Source of the DNA: a virus
Length of the DNA: 64,000 nucleotides
IMG/VR virus record: IMGVR_UViG_3300031787_000004
Span: 124,001-188,000 of that record
Direction: 5' to 3' (one strand)
The position numbers and the translations under genes were made by a program. Of the stretch, positions 38,706 through 45,900 are shown piece after piece. The notes under the pieces were generated by a model. That model did no database searches. It was not told the DNA's origin and saw only the letters and a program-made list of their open reading frames with translations. Position 1 is the stretch's first letter; each line of letters starts with the position of its first letter.

Positions 38706-40661
38706 TTAATTAAATTGAGGTGGTAAGGTAAAAGATGTGTAATCTAAATCCGATGGTATAAAACTTTGAGACATATCATTAGCCAATGATGGACTATTAT
38801 TAATCGCCCTAACAACATTATCAACAACGGCTCCGTCTGATTTAACAGTATGTGTATGGTTAACATTTACTGTTGAAGTTGTTGGTGTGGTAGATGATTC
38901 TTTTCCTTTTAATCTGTTCTCTAAATCAGATTCACTCACACCCATACTTTTAGCAACTAAAGCTTTAGCAGGTGCAACCGCTTCGCTAACCATTTTGGAA
39001 AATAAACCTTCGTCTGTTTTTTGTAAACCACCTAAACTTGTCTTTTCTTTTAAATTTCTAGATAATTCTAAACCTTCAATGTATTTGTCAAACTCAGCCA
39101 GAGGTTTTCTTATTTCTGCGGCGGCTTGTACTTTAGCAACCGTCAATAACGCACTTATGTCTTTTTGCATATTTTGAGTTACCGTGTATTGGTCTCTCGC
39201 AATATCCTCAACAGACATTTCTTCAAACGCTTTTTGATTCTCCAATAACCCTTTTGCAATCGTAGGATTTAGTTCATCCAAAGCGACTTTGGTATCTTTT
39301 AATCCCATCTTATCTGCTAAAGATTGAGGAATATCTATAACCATTCTACCACCTTCCATTTTGGAGATATTGGTTAAGAATTCTTTTTCTTTTTCATCTA
39401 TTTGTAAACCTGAGGATAATAACGCGGTAGCCGCCGATGACCTTTCCGCAGCTTTAATTGCGGTTTTGGACATTTCCTCCATACTCATACCCATTTGGTC
39501 AGCTAAAGCTTTAGATTTTCTTAAGTTTGCACCTGTAATTTCAAATCTACCTAATTCGGAATTATATGTCGCTAATGAACCCGCAACACCTATCATCGCA
39601 TCTTGTAGACCACCGGCATCATTTGTTGCCATATACATTAGTTTCAATGGGTCGTTGAAATCTCCAATCGCTCCACCTATAGCTTGTAATTCTGCGGACA
39701 ACGCAATTGCTTGGTCGGGGTCAAAAAGTTTCTCCGCCATTGATTTAACCTTTTCAATGTTCATGTTAAATTCAATAGACTTCTGAACCATTCTGGTTAA
39801 TCCCTCAACACCATTTTTAAATCCAATAGTGTTTAATTTGTCCATATTAGCACCAACATCTGCTACCACCTTTCTCGCGTTTAAACCAAGAGTTAATGAA
39901 CTTTTACCCGCCCTGTCAATTTCTTTGATTGCGTCTTTTGCTCCAATACCTACTTTTTCAAACGAATCCAGTGCAGCTCCCAATTTAGATAAATCACCGT
40001 AAAAAGCTCTAGCGGTTTTTTGTGATTCTTGTAAAACATCACTACCAAATGTTGTCATCTTACCTGTTTGTTCAACCATTTGTACCGCATAATCTTTTAC
40101 ATCCTCAAATCCAAATCCCATAGCGGTAGCGGCTGGTAATGTTTCAAATATATTGTTTCTAAATTCTCTTGATAATTCACCTGTTAATCCAAGTTCAGAA
40201 TTAATTTTATTTCTTAACTCTACTTCTTGTGTTTGTATTTTTATTAATTCATCACCAAGAAAAGATACCATCTCTTTGGCGCCTTTAACACCTAATTGAA
40301 CCATAAAATCAGGTAGATTTTTTGATTCTCTTGCAATTTTACCTATTGTTTCAGATATGGTACTAAATTGGAATACAGTATCTTTTGATAATGATAATGA
40401 TGAAACGGGGTTTGAATACCCTAAGTCCGCAATATTTTGAGTTTTAAGTAGGTCTGTAGCAAAAGCGGCTGTTTTACTACCACCACTTCCTGTATTTCCT
40501 CCACTTGATGGTTCTTTTTGATTATAAAATGACCAATAAGTATCTACTTGACCCATTAAAGAACTGTTATTCTTCACGGATTCAAATTTCAAGAACTCGT
40601 TTTTGAATTGAGTATAATTTAAACCTGCTCTTAATTTGGATACTTCTTCGTTAATTGTCAT
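38706..40661 (-). CDS. Tail tape measure protein
   Basis: 651 residues, predominantly alpha-helical with long Ala/Lys/Glu-rich segments (DSFEKVGIGAKDAIKEIDRA, AEKLFDPDQAIALSAELQAI). It has short Gly breaks as in tape measure proteins, and a C-terminal region with a Thr-rich patch and NVNHTHTV. Position is the classical one: sheath, tube, two overlapping small chaperone-like genes, then this gene. The family usually determines tail length at about 0.15 nm per residue. By that rule 651 residues give about 98 nm, similar to T4 (gp29, 590 residues). No lytic domain recognised. Confidence 0.72.
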   Translation of the reverse strand: MTINEEVSKLRAGLNYTQFKNEFLKFESVKNNSSLMGQVDTYWSFYNQKEPSSGGNTGSGGSKTAAFATDLLKTQNIADLGYSNPVSSLSLSKDTVFQFSTISETIGKIARESKNLPDFMVQLGVKGAKEMVSFLGDELIKIQTQEVELRNKINSELGLTGELSREFRNNIFETLPAATAMGFGFEDVKDYAVQMVEQTGKMTTFGSDVLQESQKTARAFYGDLSKLGAALDSFEKVGIGAKDAIKEIDRAGKSSLTLGLNARKVVADVGANMDKLNTIGFKNGVEGLTRMVQKSIEFNMNIEKVKSMAEKLFDPDQAIALSAELQAIGGAIGDFNDPLKLMYMATNDAGGLQDAMIGVAGSLATYNSELGRFEITGANLRKSKALADQMGMSMEEMSKTAIKAAERSSAATALLSSGLQIDEKEKEFLTNISKMEGGRMVIDIPQSLADKMGLKDTKVALDELNPTIAKGLLENQKAFEEMSVEDIARDQYTVTQNMQKDISALLTVAKVQAAAEIRKPLAEFDKYIEGLELSRNLKEKTSLGGLQKTDEGLFSKMVSEAVAPAKALVAKSMGVSESDLENRLKGKESSTTPTTSTVNVNHTHTVKSDGAVVDNVVRAINNSPSLANDMSQSFIPSDLDYTSFTLPPQFN

Positions 40662-40664
40662 ATC

Positions 40665-40672
40665 AATAAATA
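40665..40672 (-). promoter_or_regulatory. TATTTATT motif before the tape measure gene
   Basis: Minus-strand TATTTATT, 3 bases before the ATG at 40661 and directly after the gp51-like stop. Such close spacing leaves no room for a normal leader if this is a -10 element. Confidence 0.4.
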
Positions 40673-40816
40673 TTATTTAGGAGTGTTTTCTAATTCAATA
40701 ATGTACTCCACGTAATATCTACGTATGAAAACTGGCATGGTGATAATGTCACCATAACTAAAACCTCTTTTGATTAAAAATAAAATTTCGTCTAACTGTC
40801 CTTTCTTATAAGCCAT
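40673..40816 (-). CDS. Small tail assembly protein (gp51-like), possibly made by frameshift from the upstream gene
   Basis: From the ATG at 40816 it encodes 47 residues (MAYKKGQLDEILF... MPVFIRRYYVEYIIE). The segment D-I-MPVF-RRYYV-Y-I resembles gp51 and the C-terminal extensions of tail assembly chaperones, where MP...R+ helps dock the tape measure. An open frame extends further upstream to a TTG at 40855, overlapping the previous gene in the +1 frame, so expression by frameshift rather than from the ATG is possible. Ends 11 bases before the tape measure start. Confidence 0.6.
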   Translation of the reverse strand: MAYKKGQLDEILFLIKRGFSYGDIITMPVFIRRYYVEYIIELENTPK

Positions 40817-41555
40817 AGAAAGGGCGAAAAAACTCAACCCCGAACCCAATTTCAACTTGGGTGTCTTCTCCTGACGGGGTTTTTACTGTTTTTGTTAAAT
40901 CTAATCCTGGTTTATTTTCTTTTAGAAATTTTCTGAAATCTTGAGAGTCTTTAATTGGTAATCTCTCAACAAAATTATGTATGTTCATCATATCTCTATT
41001 GCCGGCAACAGACTTAATCATCATTTCTAATTGTTTGGTGACAACAGGTGCAACACCTTGACCATTCCAACTCTTTCTTAAATCATCAAGTTCTTTCTCT
41101 TGTTTTGGTGTTAAAAATTTAAATGTGATTTGAACTTTTGATTTTTCCATAAAATATGGATATTCACCGTTTGAATCTGATTCTAAATTAAAATCTTTGA
41201 ATTTTAATTCACTCATATCAACAGAAATCTCAAAATCCTTTTCAGTTTTTGGGTCAGTTAAATAAAATTTATATTCGGGACCAAAAGCGGTGTTTCTTAA
41301 AAATATTAACACTGCTTGTCTATCTTCTTCAACAATGTCTTCAATTTGAATATCTCTATCTAATATTTTTCTTCTAAGTAATTCATCAATTACACCATTT
41401 GTCGCAATTAAATTTTGCGCGGATAAAATATTTTCATCCGCAGCCGTTAAGTATGCAACTTTAAGTGATTTCTTTTTATTTTGATAGTGTATACCTCTTG
41501 AAGGTAGTTCAACAACATCATAAGCGATTGTTGGGTCGACTCTAAATTCTTCCAT
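40806..41555 (-). CDS. Baseplate/tail assembly chaperone, gp26-like
   Basis: 249 residues. The N-terminus (DVVELPSRGIHYQN) and the following TAADENILSAQNLIATNG, LLRRKILDRDI and AVLIFLRNTAFGPEYKF match the pattern of the T4 gp26 family (T4 base plate protein): an LPSRG start, a helical middle with LRR, then a small beta domain. Similar proteins act as tail assembly chaperones upstream of the tape measure. Its end overlaps the gp51-like frame, and a six-T run near its end could shift ribosomes into that frame. A 101-base gap and a terminator separate it from the tube gene. No octamer is seen before it. Confidence 0.65.
   Translation of the reverse strand: MEEFRVDPTIAYDVVELPSRGIHYQNKKKSLKVAYLTAADENILSAQNLIATNGVIDELLRRKILDRDIQIEDIVEEDRQAVLIFLRNTAFGPEYKFYLTDPKTEKDFEISVDMSELKFKDFNLESDSNGEYPYFMEKSKVQITFKFLTPKQEKELDDLRKSWNGQGVAPVVTKQLEMMIKSVAGNRDMMNIHNFVERLPIKDSQDFRKFLKENKPGLDLTKTVKTPSGEDTQVEIGFGVEFFRPFYGL
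40824..40835 (-). other. Candidate +1 (or -2) programmed frameshift site
   Basis: Minus-strand codons GAG TTT TTT CGC of the gp26-like gene. A tRNA-Phe on the last TTT could slip forward onto TTC, continuing as GCC CTT TCT ATG in the gp51-like frame. The fusion would have about 243 residues from the first frame and 50 from the second, before the tape measure gene. The 0-frame stop comes six codons later. Placement matches chaperone frameshifts of other tailed phages. The shift itself is inferred. Confidence 0.35.
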
Positions 41556-41597
41556 ATTTGTTTTATTTAATAACTAGTATAATTTACAAAAACTTAT

Positions 41598-41631
41598 AAA
41601 AAAAGTAAAGGTCTCCTTTTGAGAGACCTTT
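41598..41631 (-). terminator. Terminator after the tail tube gene
   Basis: Stem AAAGGTCTC (41607-41615) pairs with GAGACCTTT (41623-41631), 9 base pairs around a 7-base loop. On the minus strand AC and then seven T follow. It lies about 25 bases after the tube stop and gives the tube gene its own transcript end. Confidence 0.9.
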
Positions 41632-41656
41632 TATTGACAGATTTTTTATTATTTGA

Positions 41657-42145
41657 TTAGTAAACTAATATACATCTATCCATTCTTAACGAACATGTGA
41701 TAGATGCAATATCATCTCTTGAATAATCAAGTTCGTTAAAGTTTAAGTCGGTTATGAAAGAACCTTGAAGTATCCATTTTTCAACCACAACCCCCGTTGG
41801 GTCTAACATTTCTAATTCAATATCTTTTTTGTAACCAGCTGCGTAACCCATACGACCTGTAACTGATTCAGCGTGTAGACGGAACCACTCCATCAATGCT
41901 TGTGCCGCTGAAGGACCAATAGGGTCTTTGAAGGTTACTCTTATTTCATTCCATTCAAATCTACCAGCTACGTATGTTGATGTGTTGATGAAAGGAATTG
42001 CAACTGAGTTAATTTTTGCACTAGGTCTTGCACTTGAGGTTACGTACCACTCGTTAATACCCAATGATGATGGGAATCTAAGTATGAATCGGTTAACTCT
42101 CTTCGGTTCGTAAGGAACCGGCATTTTCATTAATAAATCTGCCAT
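41657..42145 (-). CDS. gp19: Tail tube protein, gp19-like
   Basis: 162 residues, typical for the family (T4 gp19 is 163). The pattern NRFILRFPSSLGINEWYVTS, ARPSAKINSVAIPFINTSTY, FEWNEIRVTFKDPIGPSAAQ and LMEWFRLH with a following LDPTGVVVEKW is that of T4-type tube proteins, which stack as hexameric rings inside the sheath. It has its own upstream octamer, a roughly 40-base leader and its own terminator, as expected for a highly expressed structural gene. Separated from sheath by the unusual non-coding stretch. Confidence 0.93.
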   Translation of the reverse strand: MADLLMKMPVPYEPKRVNRFILRFPSSLGINEWYVTSSARPSAKINSVAIPFINTSTYVAGRFEWNEIRVTFKDPIGPSAAQALMEWFRLHAESVTGRMGYAAGYKKDIELEMLDPTGVVVEKWILQGSFITDLNFNELDYSRDDIASITCSLRMDRCILVY

Positions 42146-42186
42146 GTCAATATTTGTTTTTTAATTTTTTTATTTTTAATCTTTCT

Positions 42187-42194
42187 TATAAATA
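42187..42194 (-). promoter_or_regulatory. TATTTATA motif before the tail tube gene
   Basis: Minus-strand TATTTATA within CATATTTATAAGAAAG, about 41 bases before the ATG at 42145. The leader it would give is A/T-rich and unstructured. Longest distance class together with the sheath site. Confidence 0.5.
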
Positions 42195-42268
42195 TGTTGT
42201 ATATGAAAAAACAAAAAAAATCTTCTCAATACTTGATTTTGTGAAAATTATTTCGTATTTTTTCCATA

Positions 42269-42365
42269 CTAGTACTAGATGCTAGTAAATTAAGAACTAG
42301 ATTAAAGAAACTAGAATAACTATAAAGAAATAAACTAGATAAAAATAAACTAGAACTAGAACTAG
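42269..42365. repeat. Cluster of nine CTAG sites (AACTAGA-type repeat)
   Basis: CTAG occurs at 42269, 42275, 42282, 42297, 42311, 42335, 42350, 42356 and 42362. Most are inside AACTAGA, and the last three are spaced exactly 6 bases. Spacing is otherwise irregular (6-24), so this is not a CRISPR. CTAG is usually rare in bacterial and phage DNA, so nine in 97 bases is conspicuous. It lies 80 bases from the parS-type palindrome. Confidence 0.85.
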
Positions 42366-42445
42366 AATACTGGTGCATATACTGGGTAATTTATAATTTT
42401 ATTTTTTTTATATTTGGTAATTCCGTAGGTCACACTATATTATAA

Positions 42446-42461
42446 TGTTCCACGTGGAACA
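42446..42461. promoter_or_regulatory. parS-like palindrome (ParB-binding consensus)
   Basis: TGTTCCACGTGGAACA, a perfect 16-base palindrome (18 with the flanking A and T), in AT-rich non-coding DNA between sheath and tube. It fits the chromosomal parS consensus TGTTnCACGTGnAACA in every position. ParB proteins load at such sites as CTP-dependent sliding clamps. No ParA or ParB gene is seen in this window, so the binder would be the host's ParB or a phage protein encoded elsewhere. Confidence 0.7.
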
Positions 42462-42468
42462 TAAAATA

Positions 42469-42486
42469 GGGAGGGTTTCCCCTCCC
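42469..42486 (-). terminator. Terminator after the tail sheath gene
   Basis: GGGAGGG (42469-42475), TTTC, CCCTCCC (42480-42486): a 7-base-pair all-but-one G-C stem. Read on the minus strand the loop is GAAA (stable GNRA type), and a TATTTTA run follows. On the plus strand five T follow, but no plus-strand gene reads into it. It is 8 bases beyond the sheath stop. Confidence 0.8.
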
Positions 42487-42493
42487 CTTTTTA

Positions 42494-45349
42494 TTAGATA
42501 TTATCAAATGATGCTCCTGTTGGTGTGATTATGAATTCAACATCGATAAATTCAAGAGCTCTTGTTGGTTTAATGTAAATTTTACCTCTCAAAGTATTAG
42601 CGTCAATATCTTCAGGGTCGTTGGAAACCGTTACACGGAATTCATACAAACCTCTTTCTCTCTTAATTGCGTCTAATATCGGGTTAACCAATCTCAAAAA
42701 CTCATTACGAACTTGTTCGTCGTTTTGTTCAAATAACAATCTTACCGCTACTGCTGAAATTAATTTTCTTGCTCTTAACAGTAATCTTCTTACGTTAATT
42801 CTATCCAAAGCTGATTCACGTACTTGAAGTGTTTTATTACCCCAAATGATTGTACCGGTATCCGCAAATGTTGCGATAGGGTTAATTCTCGCTTTGTAAA
42901 GGTCATCTCTCTCATCCAAAGTTAATTTCTTATAAGCTTTGATTGAGTTTACTAAACCTCTTGAATAACCCGCTACCGCGAACCAAGGGAAAGATACGTT
43001 ATCTGTTAATGCTATATTTCTCAATACTTCACCTGTTGGTGGTAAGTATAATTGTGTAGCGTTGTCTGCGTCTCTAACTTGAATCCAAGGCCAGTAAACC
43101 GCTGAGTAGTTACTATCAATTGCTACGCCGTCCAAAGCGTCTATTACTTCATCCGCTGTACCGTAGTTTGGTGATGAAATCACATAAAGTGAATCCGCTC
43201 TATCTTCTTCAATCATATCAATTGCGTAAGATGTTAATGAACTGTGGTCATAGAAGTTGATACCTGGTGTTGCGAAGATGTTTACATCAACAGCTTCAGG
43301 GTTTGCGAAGGTATCAATACCTTGAGTGTAAGCGTAGTAGTCAGAGTTTCCTGATACTGTACTAAATACACCACCATTATTAGTGTTACCACTTGTGTAA
43401 GTATTTTTACCAAAGATGTATCCATCACCGTAGGTTCTCACATTTCTGTAGATATCCCAACCGTCAAATCCACCAGCCGCTGCGAATGTGAATTTACGAT
43501 AATTGATATTTGTTAATACGTTATTCGCTCCACCTGTTTGACCCTCTAAATCATACGACGTGGTTAAGAAGGTTGTTCCTGTGATTGTAGATGCGTTTGT
43601 TGATAAGTGGAAACCCTTAGTTGTTCCAGCTGCTGATGTTCCTTTGAATTTAAACAAGTCTCTATCGTATGTTACTGCGTTTGTTGGACTTGATAAACCA
43701 AAGTATGTTCTTCTTACTTTGTCACCTGAAGATAAAACAGGTGTTCCATCGGCTTGATAAGATGTAGTATCACCAGCGTTATAGAATGTAGTCTTGTACA
43801 TCACCGAACCTAAAGTACTTGAACCAAAAGATGTGTTGTTTGTAAATCCTTTAAATCCTGCAGGATATGCGTCGGTTGGGTGATTATCAGCCATTGACAA
43901 CATAATGTATCTTGAACGTAATTCATATTCACCATCAGATGTACCAACTTTTTTAGCAACATATCCTGGTAAATCTGGATTCATATTACATCTACCAAAT
44001 TTTTCAAGTACAACTAAATTATCGTCTGTATCATTAAAGTCTCTAACGATTAAGTCAAAGTCACCAGTGTTTACATCAATATTAATAATTGAAACTTTTA
44101 CTTCGTAGTTTGCAGAATCACCATCTGATACTGTGATTACATCAAATAAATCATCAACTTCACCACCTCTAACCTCTGATACAACAGTTGGTGTCATTGG
44201 GGTATCCCAAGATGTTTTAAAGTCGTTACCAACATGTTCGAAAACTTCTGTTAAACTTAAACCTCTAATTAAACCTTGTTCATATGCTCTTTGTAAGTAA
44301 TTTGGATAAGATTCAAAAACATACACAGGTACATCACTTTTTAATTTGTCATAAACATCGGTACCAAAAACTTTTGTTACATATTTTGATGACGAAGAGT
44401 CCATACTACAAGTGAATGATTTTGGTCCACTTGTTGAACCTGTAACATTAACTGTAAATTCAGCTAATGGATTTGTAGTGATTCCTGAACCTGTAACCAC
44501 AAAATTTACATCTGCGGTAGTTTCCAAGTTTAATGTTTGTCCATTGTAAGAACCTCTTGGTCTGAACGCTAAAACCACTTGTCCATCATACGCCGTGTTC
44601 AATGTTCCATAGTATGTGTACTTAGTCACATCAAATCTACTCGCACCGCTGTTATAAACAAATAAGTAAGAATATACTTCAGAACCTGTGGTGTTACAAA
44701 GTTTATTGAACCATTCCTTATTGTTGTAATTACTTGCGTTATTCAAACCTGTTAAAGGAGAAACTTCTTCAAGTGATGATGTTTGACCACTTGTTCCTGA
44801 AGTTGGTACTTCACCCATCACAAACCATTGTCCATGGTTAGATGATGTGTTACCACTAAAGTTTGCTACAATATATTCTGTAATATAATTTCCATCTACA
44901 GATATTTTATCTGATAGTTCACTATAAATCGTACTTGCTGTAATTGTTGTGGTCGATGCTGACATTGTTAAACTTGTGGTTGTTCCACTAAGAGCCCCCA
45001 ATGTAACCCCACCAATTGTTTTAACACCATAAGTTTTGACAGGTAAATAACCCGTTAAACCTAATATTCTTGTTACAAACATTTGGTTAGATTCTTCTAA
45101 ATAAGATTTTGCGAAATAAGGTAATTCATATTTTGGATTGTTATTGTTGTCTTTTAACGGACTTGTTCCCCCAAAATATGACTTGAATTCGTCAAAATTA
45201 GTTATTAATACAGGTTCAAAAGCGGGACCTTTTAAGGTTTCACCCACCAAACCTAATGTGCTCACACCAACACTTTGTGCTACGAATGTTAAGTCTTTTT
45301 CAGATGTATATACACCCGGAGATACAAAAACTCTATTTGAATTTGCCAT
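42494..45349 (-). CDS. gp18: Tail sheath protein, gp18-like
   Basis: 951 residues, longer than T4 gp18 (659). The N-terminus (NRVFVSPGVYTSEKD, GVSTLGLVGETLKGPAFEPV, FDEFKSYFGG) is the typical sheath start. The C-terminal 200 residues (SAVYWPWIQVRDADN, WFAVAGYSRGLV, RINPIATFADTGTIIWGNKT, VRRLLLRARKLISA, EFRVTVSNDPEDIDAN) are the strongly conserved sheath core that binds the tube. The middle (about 100-450) is a Gly/Thr/Ser-rich beta insertion, probably exposed domains on the sheath surface. It has its own octamer and a terminator; its long leader overlaps the 5' flank of the small plus-strand gene. Confidence 0.95.
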   Translation of the reverse strand: MANSNRVFVSPGVYTSEKDLTFVAQSVGVSTLGLVGETLKGPAFEPVLITNFDEFKSYFGGTSPLKDNNNNPKYELPYFAKSYLEESNQMFVTRILGLTGYLPVKTYGVKTIGGVTLGALSGTTTSLTMSASTTTITASTIYSELSDKISVDGNYITEYIVANFSGNTSSNHGQWFVMGEVPTSGTSGQTSSLEEVSPLTGLNNASNYNNKEWFNKLCNTTGSEVYSYLFVYNSGASRFDVTKYTYYGTLNTAYDGQVVLAFRPRGSYNGQTLNLETTADVNFVVTGSGITTNPLAEFTVNVTGSTSGPKSFTCSMDSSSSKYVTKVFGTDVYDKLKSDVPVYVFESYPNYLQRAYEQGLIRGLSLTEVFEHVGNDFKTSWDTPMTPTVVSEVRGGEVDDLFDVITVSDGDSANYEVKVSIINIDVNTGDFDLIVRDFNDTDDNLVVLEKFGRCNMNPDLPGYVAKKVGTSDGEYELRSRYIMLSMADNHPTDAYPAGFKGFTNNTSFGSSTLGSVMYKTTFYNAGDTTSYQADGTPVLSSGDKVRRTYFGLSSPTNAVTYDRDLFKFKGTSAAGTTKGFHLSTNASTITGTTFLTTSYDLEGQTGGANNVLTNINYRKFTFAAAGGFDGWDIYRNVRTYGDGYIFGKNTYTSGNTNNGGVFSTVSGNSDYYAYTQGIDTFANPEAVDVNIFATPGINFYDHSSLTSYAIDMIEEDRADSLYVISSPNYGTADEVIDALDGVAIDSNYSAVYWPWIQVRDADNATQLYLPPTGEVLRNIALTDNVSFPWFAVAGYSRGLVNSIKAYKKLTLDERDDLYKARINPIATFADTGTIIWGNKTLQVRESALDRINVRRLLLRARKLISAVAVRLLFEQNDEQVRNEFLRLVNPILDAIKRERGLYEFRVTVSNDPEDIDANTLRGKIYIKPTRALEFIDVEFIITPTGASFDNI

Positions 45350-45387
45350 TTTTAATTTGTTTGGTTAATTAATTTTATTTCTTTATC

Positions 45388-45395
45388 AATAAATA
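45388..45395 (-). promoter_or_regulatory. GATATTTATT motif before the sheath gene
   Basis: Minus-strand TATTTATT in GATATTTATTGATAAAG, 38 bases upstream of the ATG at 45349. The extended sequence nearly repeats that before the gp13-like gene (GATATTTATTGATAAATC), which argues for a real shared signal. Confidence 0.6.
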
Positions 45396-45446
45396 TCTTT
45401 GTTTTTAGCAAAGATTCCCTTGATTTTTTTAAAAATGGCACTTATG

Positions 45447-45470
45447 GATACTAATTTATCCTTTAGTATC
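45447..45470. promoter_or_regulatory. Inverted repeat (operator-like) before the RHH-like gene
   Basis: GATACTAA (45447-45454), 8 bases, TTAGTATC (45463-45470): perfect 8-base arms. It lies 16 bases before the ATG at 45487 and just upstream of an octamer motif, as expected for an autoregulatory operator of a small DNA-binding protein. A weak hairpin is also possible. Confidence 0.5.
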
Positions 45471-45472
45471 TA

Positions 45473-45480
45473 TATTTATC
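45473..45480 (+). promoter_or_regulatory. TATTTATC motif before the RHH-like gene
   Basis: Plus-strand TATTTATC, 6 bases before the ATG at 45487 and directly next to the inverted repeat. One base off the TATTTAT(A/T) consensus. Confidence 0.35.
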
Positions 45481-45486
45481 TTTATC

Positions 45487-45663
45487 ATGAAAAACACCCT
45501 AAAAAACATAAAGGTTAGTGAAAATCACCACCAAATGTTAAAAGAATATTGCGACAAAAATGGATTAAAAATTTATAAGGTTGTTCAGAAATGGATTGAT
45601 GAAGTTTGTAAAACAGGAAAGGTGAATGATTCACCTAAGAAAAAAGATATCTATGGAGATTAA
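45487..45663 (+). CDS. Small ribbon-helix-helix-like DNA-binding protein
   Basis: 58 residues on the strand opposite its neighbours: MKNTLKNIKVSENHHQMLKE then YCDKNGLKIYKVVQKWIDEV. The order strand (KNIKVS), helix (ENHHQMLKEYCDKNG), helix (KIYKVVQKWIDEVC) is that of the Arc/MetJ/CopG fold, and the size fits. A charged tail follows. The inverted repeat upstream suggests autoregulation. It lies between the sheath promoter region and the 75-residue gene, with which it converges four bases apart. It could repress the divergent sheath promoter, but that is inference. Confidence 0.6.
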   Translation: MKNTLKNIKVSENHHQMLKEYCDKNGLKIYKVVQKWIDEVCKTGKVNDSPKKKDIYGD

Positions 45664-45667
45664 TTTT

Positions 45668-45895
45668 TTATAACATACTAATCTCCGTCATATCAACGGT
45701 AATGTTATTACAAATTAATAAATTACCATCAATTATAAAATTGTCAGTTCTTTCTAAAACCAATAATGATTCAAGATGACTAGTATCAACACTAAGACCA
45801 TAGATGTCATTATCAACAACCAAATTGATTATTAAATTTTCATATATTTCAATATGAGATAATGTTTTTTCGTATAAAAATTCTTGTATTGTCAT
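45668..45895 (-). CDS. Small hypothetical protein, neck region
   Basis: 75 residues, hydrophobic and acidic, mixed alpha/beta, no membrane helix obvious (YENLIINLVVDNDIYGLSV, NFIIDGNLLICNNITVDM). Not recognised. It begins five bases after the gp15-like gene ends, so it is probably co-transcribed with the neck genes, and converges on the RHH-like gene. Confidence 0.55.
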   Translation of the reverse strand: MTIQEFLYEKTLSHIEIYENLIINLVVDNDIYGLSVDTSHLESLLVLERTDNFIIDGNLLICNNITVDMTEISML

Positions 45896-45900
45896 GTTGT

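Larger units (their letters stand above)
42146..42493 (-). other. 348-base non-coding island between tube and sheath
   Basis: No gene on either strand. From the sheath side it holds a terminator hairpin (42469-42486), a 16-base parS-type palindrome (42446-42461), an AT-rich stretch with direct repeats ATACTGG, a CTAG cluster (42269-42365), another AT-rich stretch and the tube octamer motif (42187-42194). It is the only gap over 300 bases in the window. Confidence 0.9.

Noticed and set aside
40673-40855. 60-residue protein from a TTG start
   Set aside because: The TTG lies inside the gp26-like frame without support; an ATG at 40816 or a frameshift is more likely.
42269-42365. CTAG cluster as a CRISPR or IS end
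   Set aside because: Repeat is only 4-7 bases with irregular spacing, no terminal inverted repeats and no transposase.
42469-42492. GGGAGGG hairpin as a plus-strand terminator
   Set aside because: It also has a T run on the plus strand, but no plus-strand gene lies upstream, so its use is probably for the sheath transcript on the minus strand.
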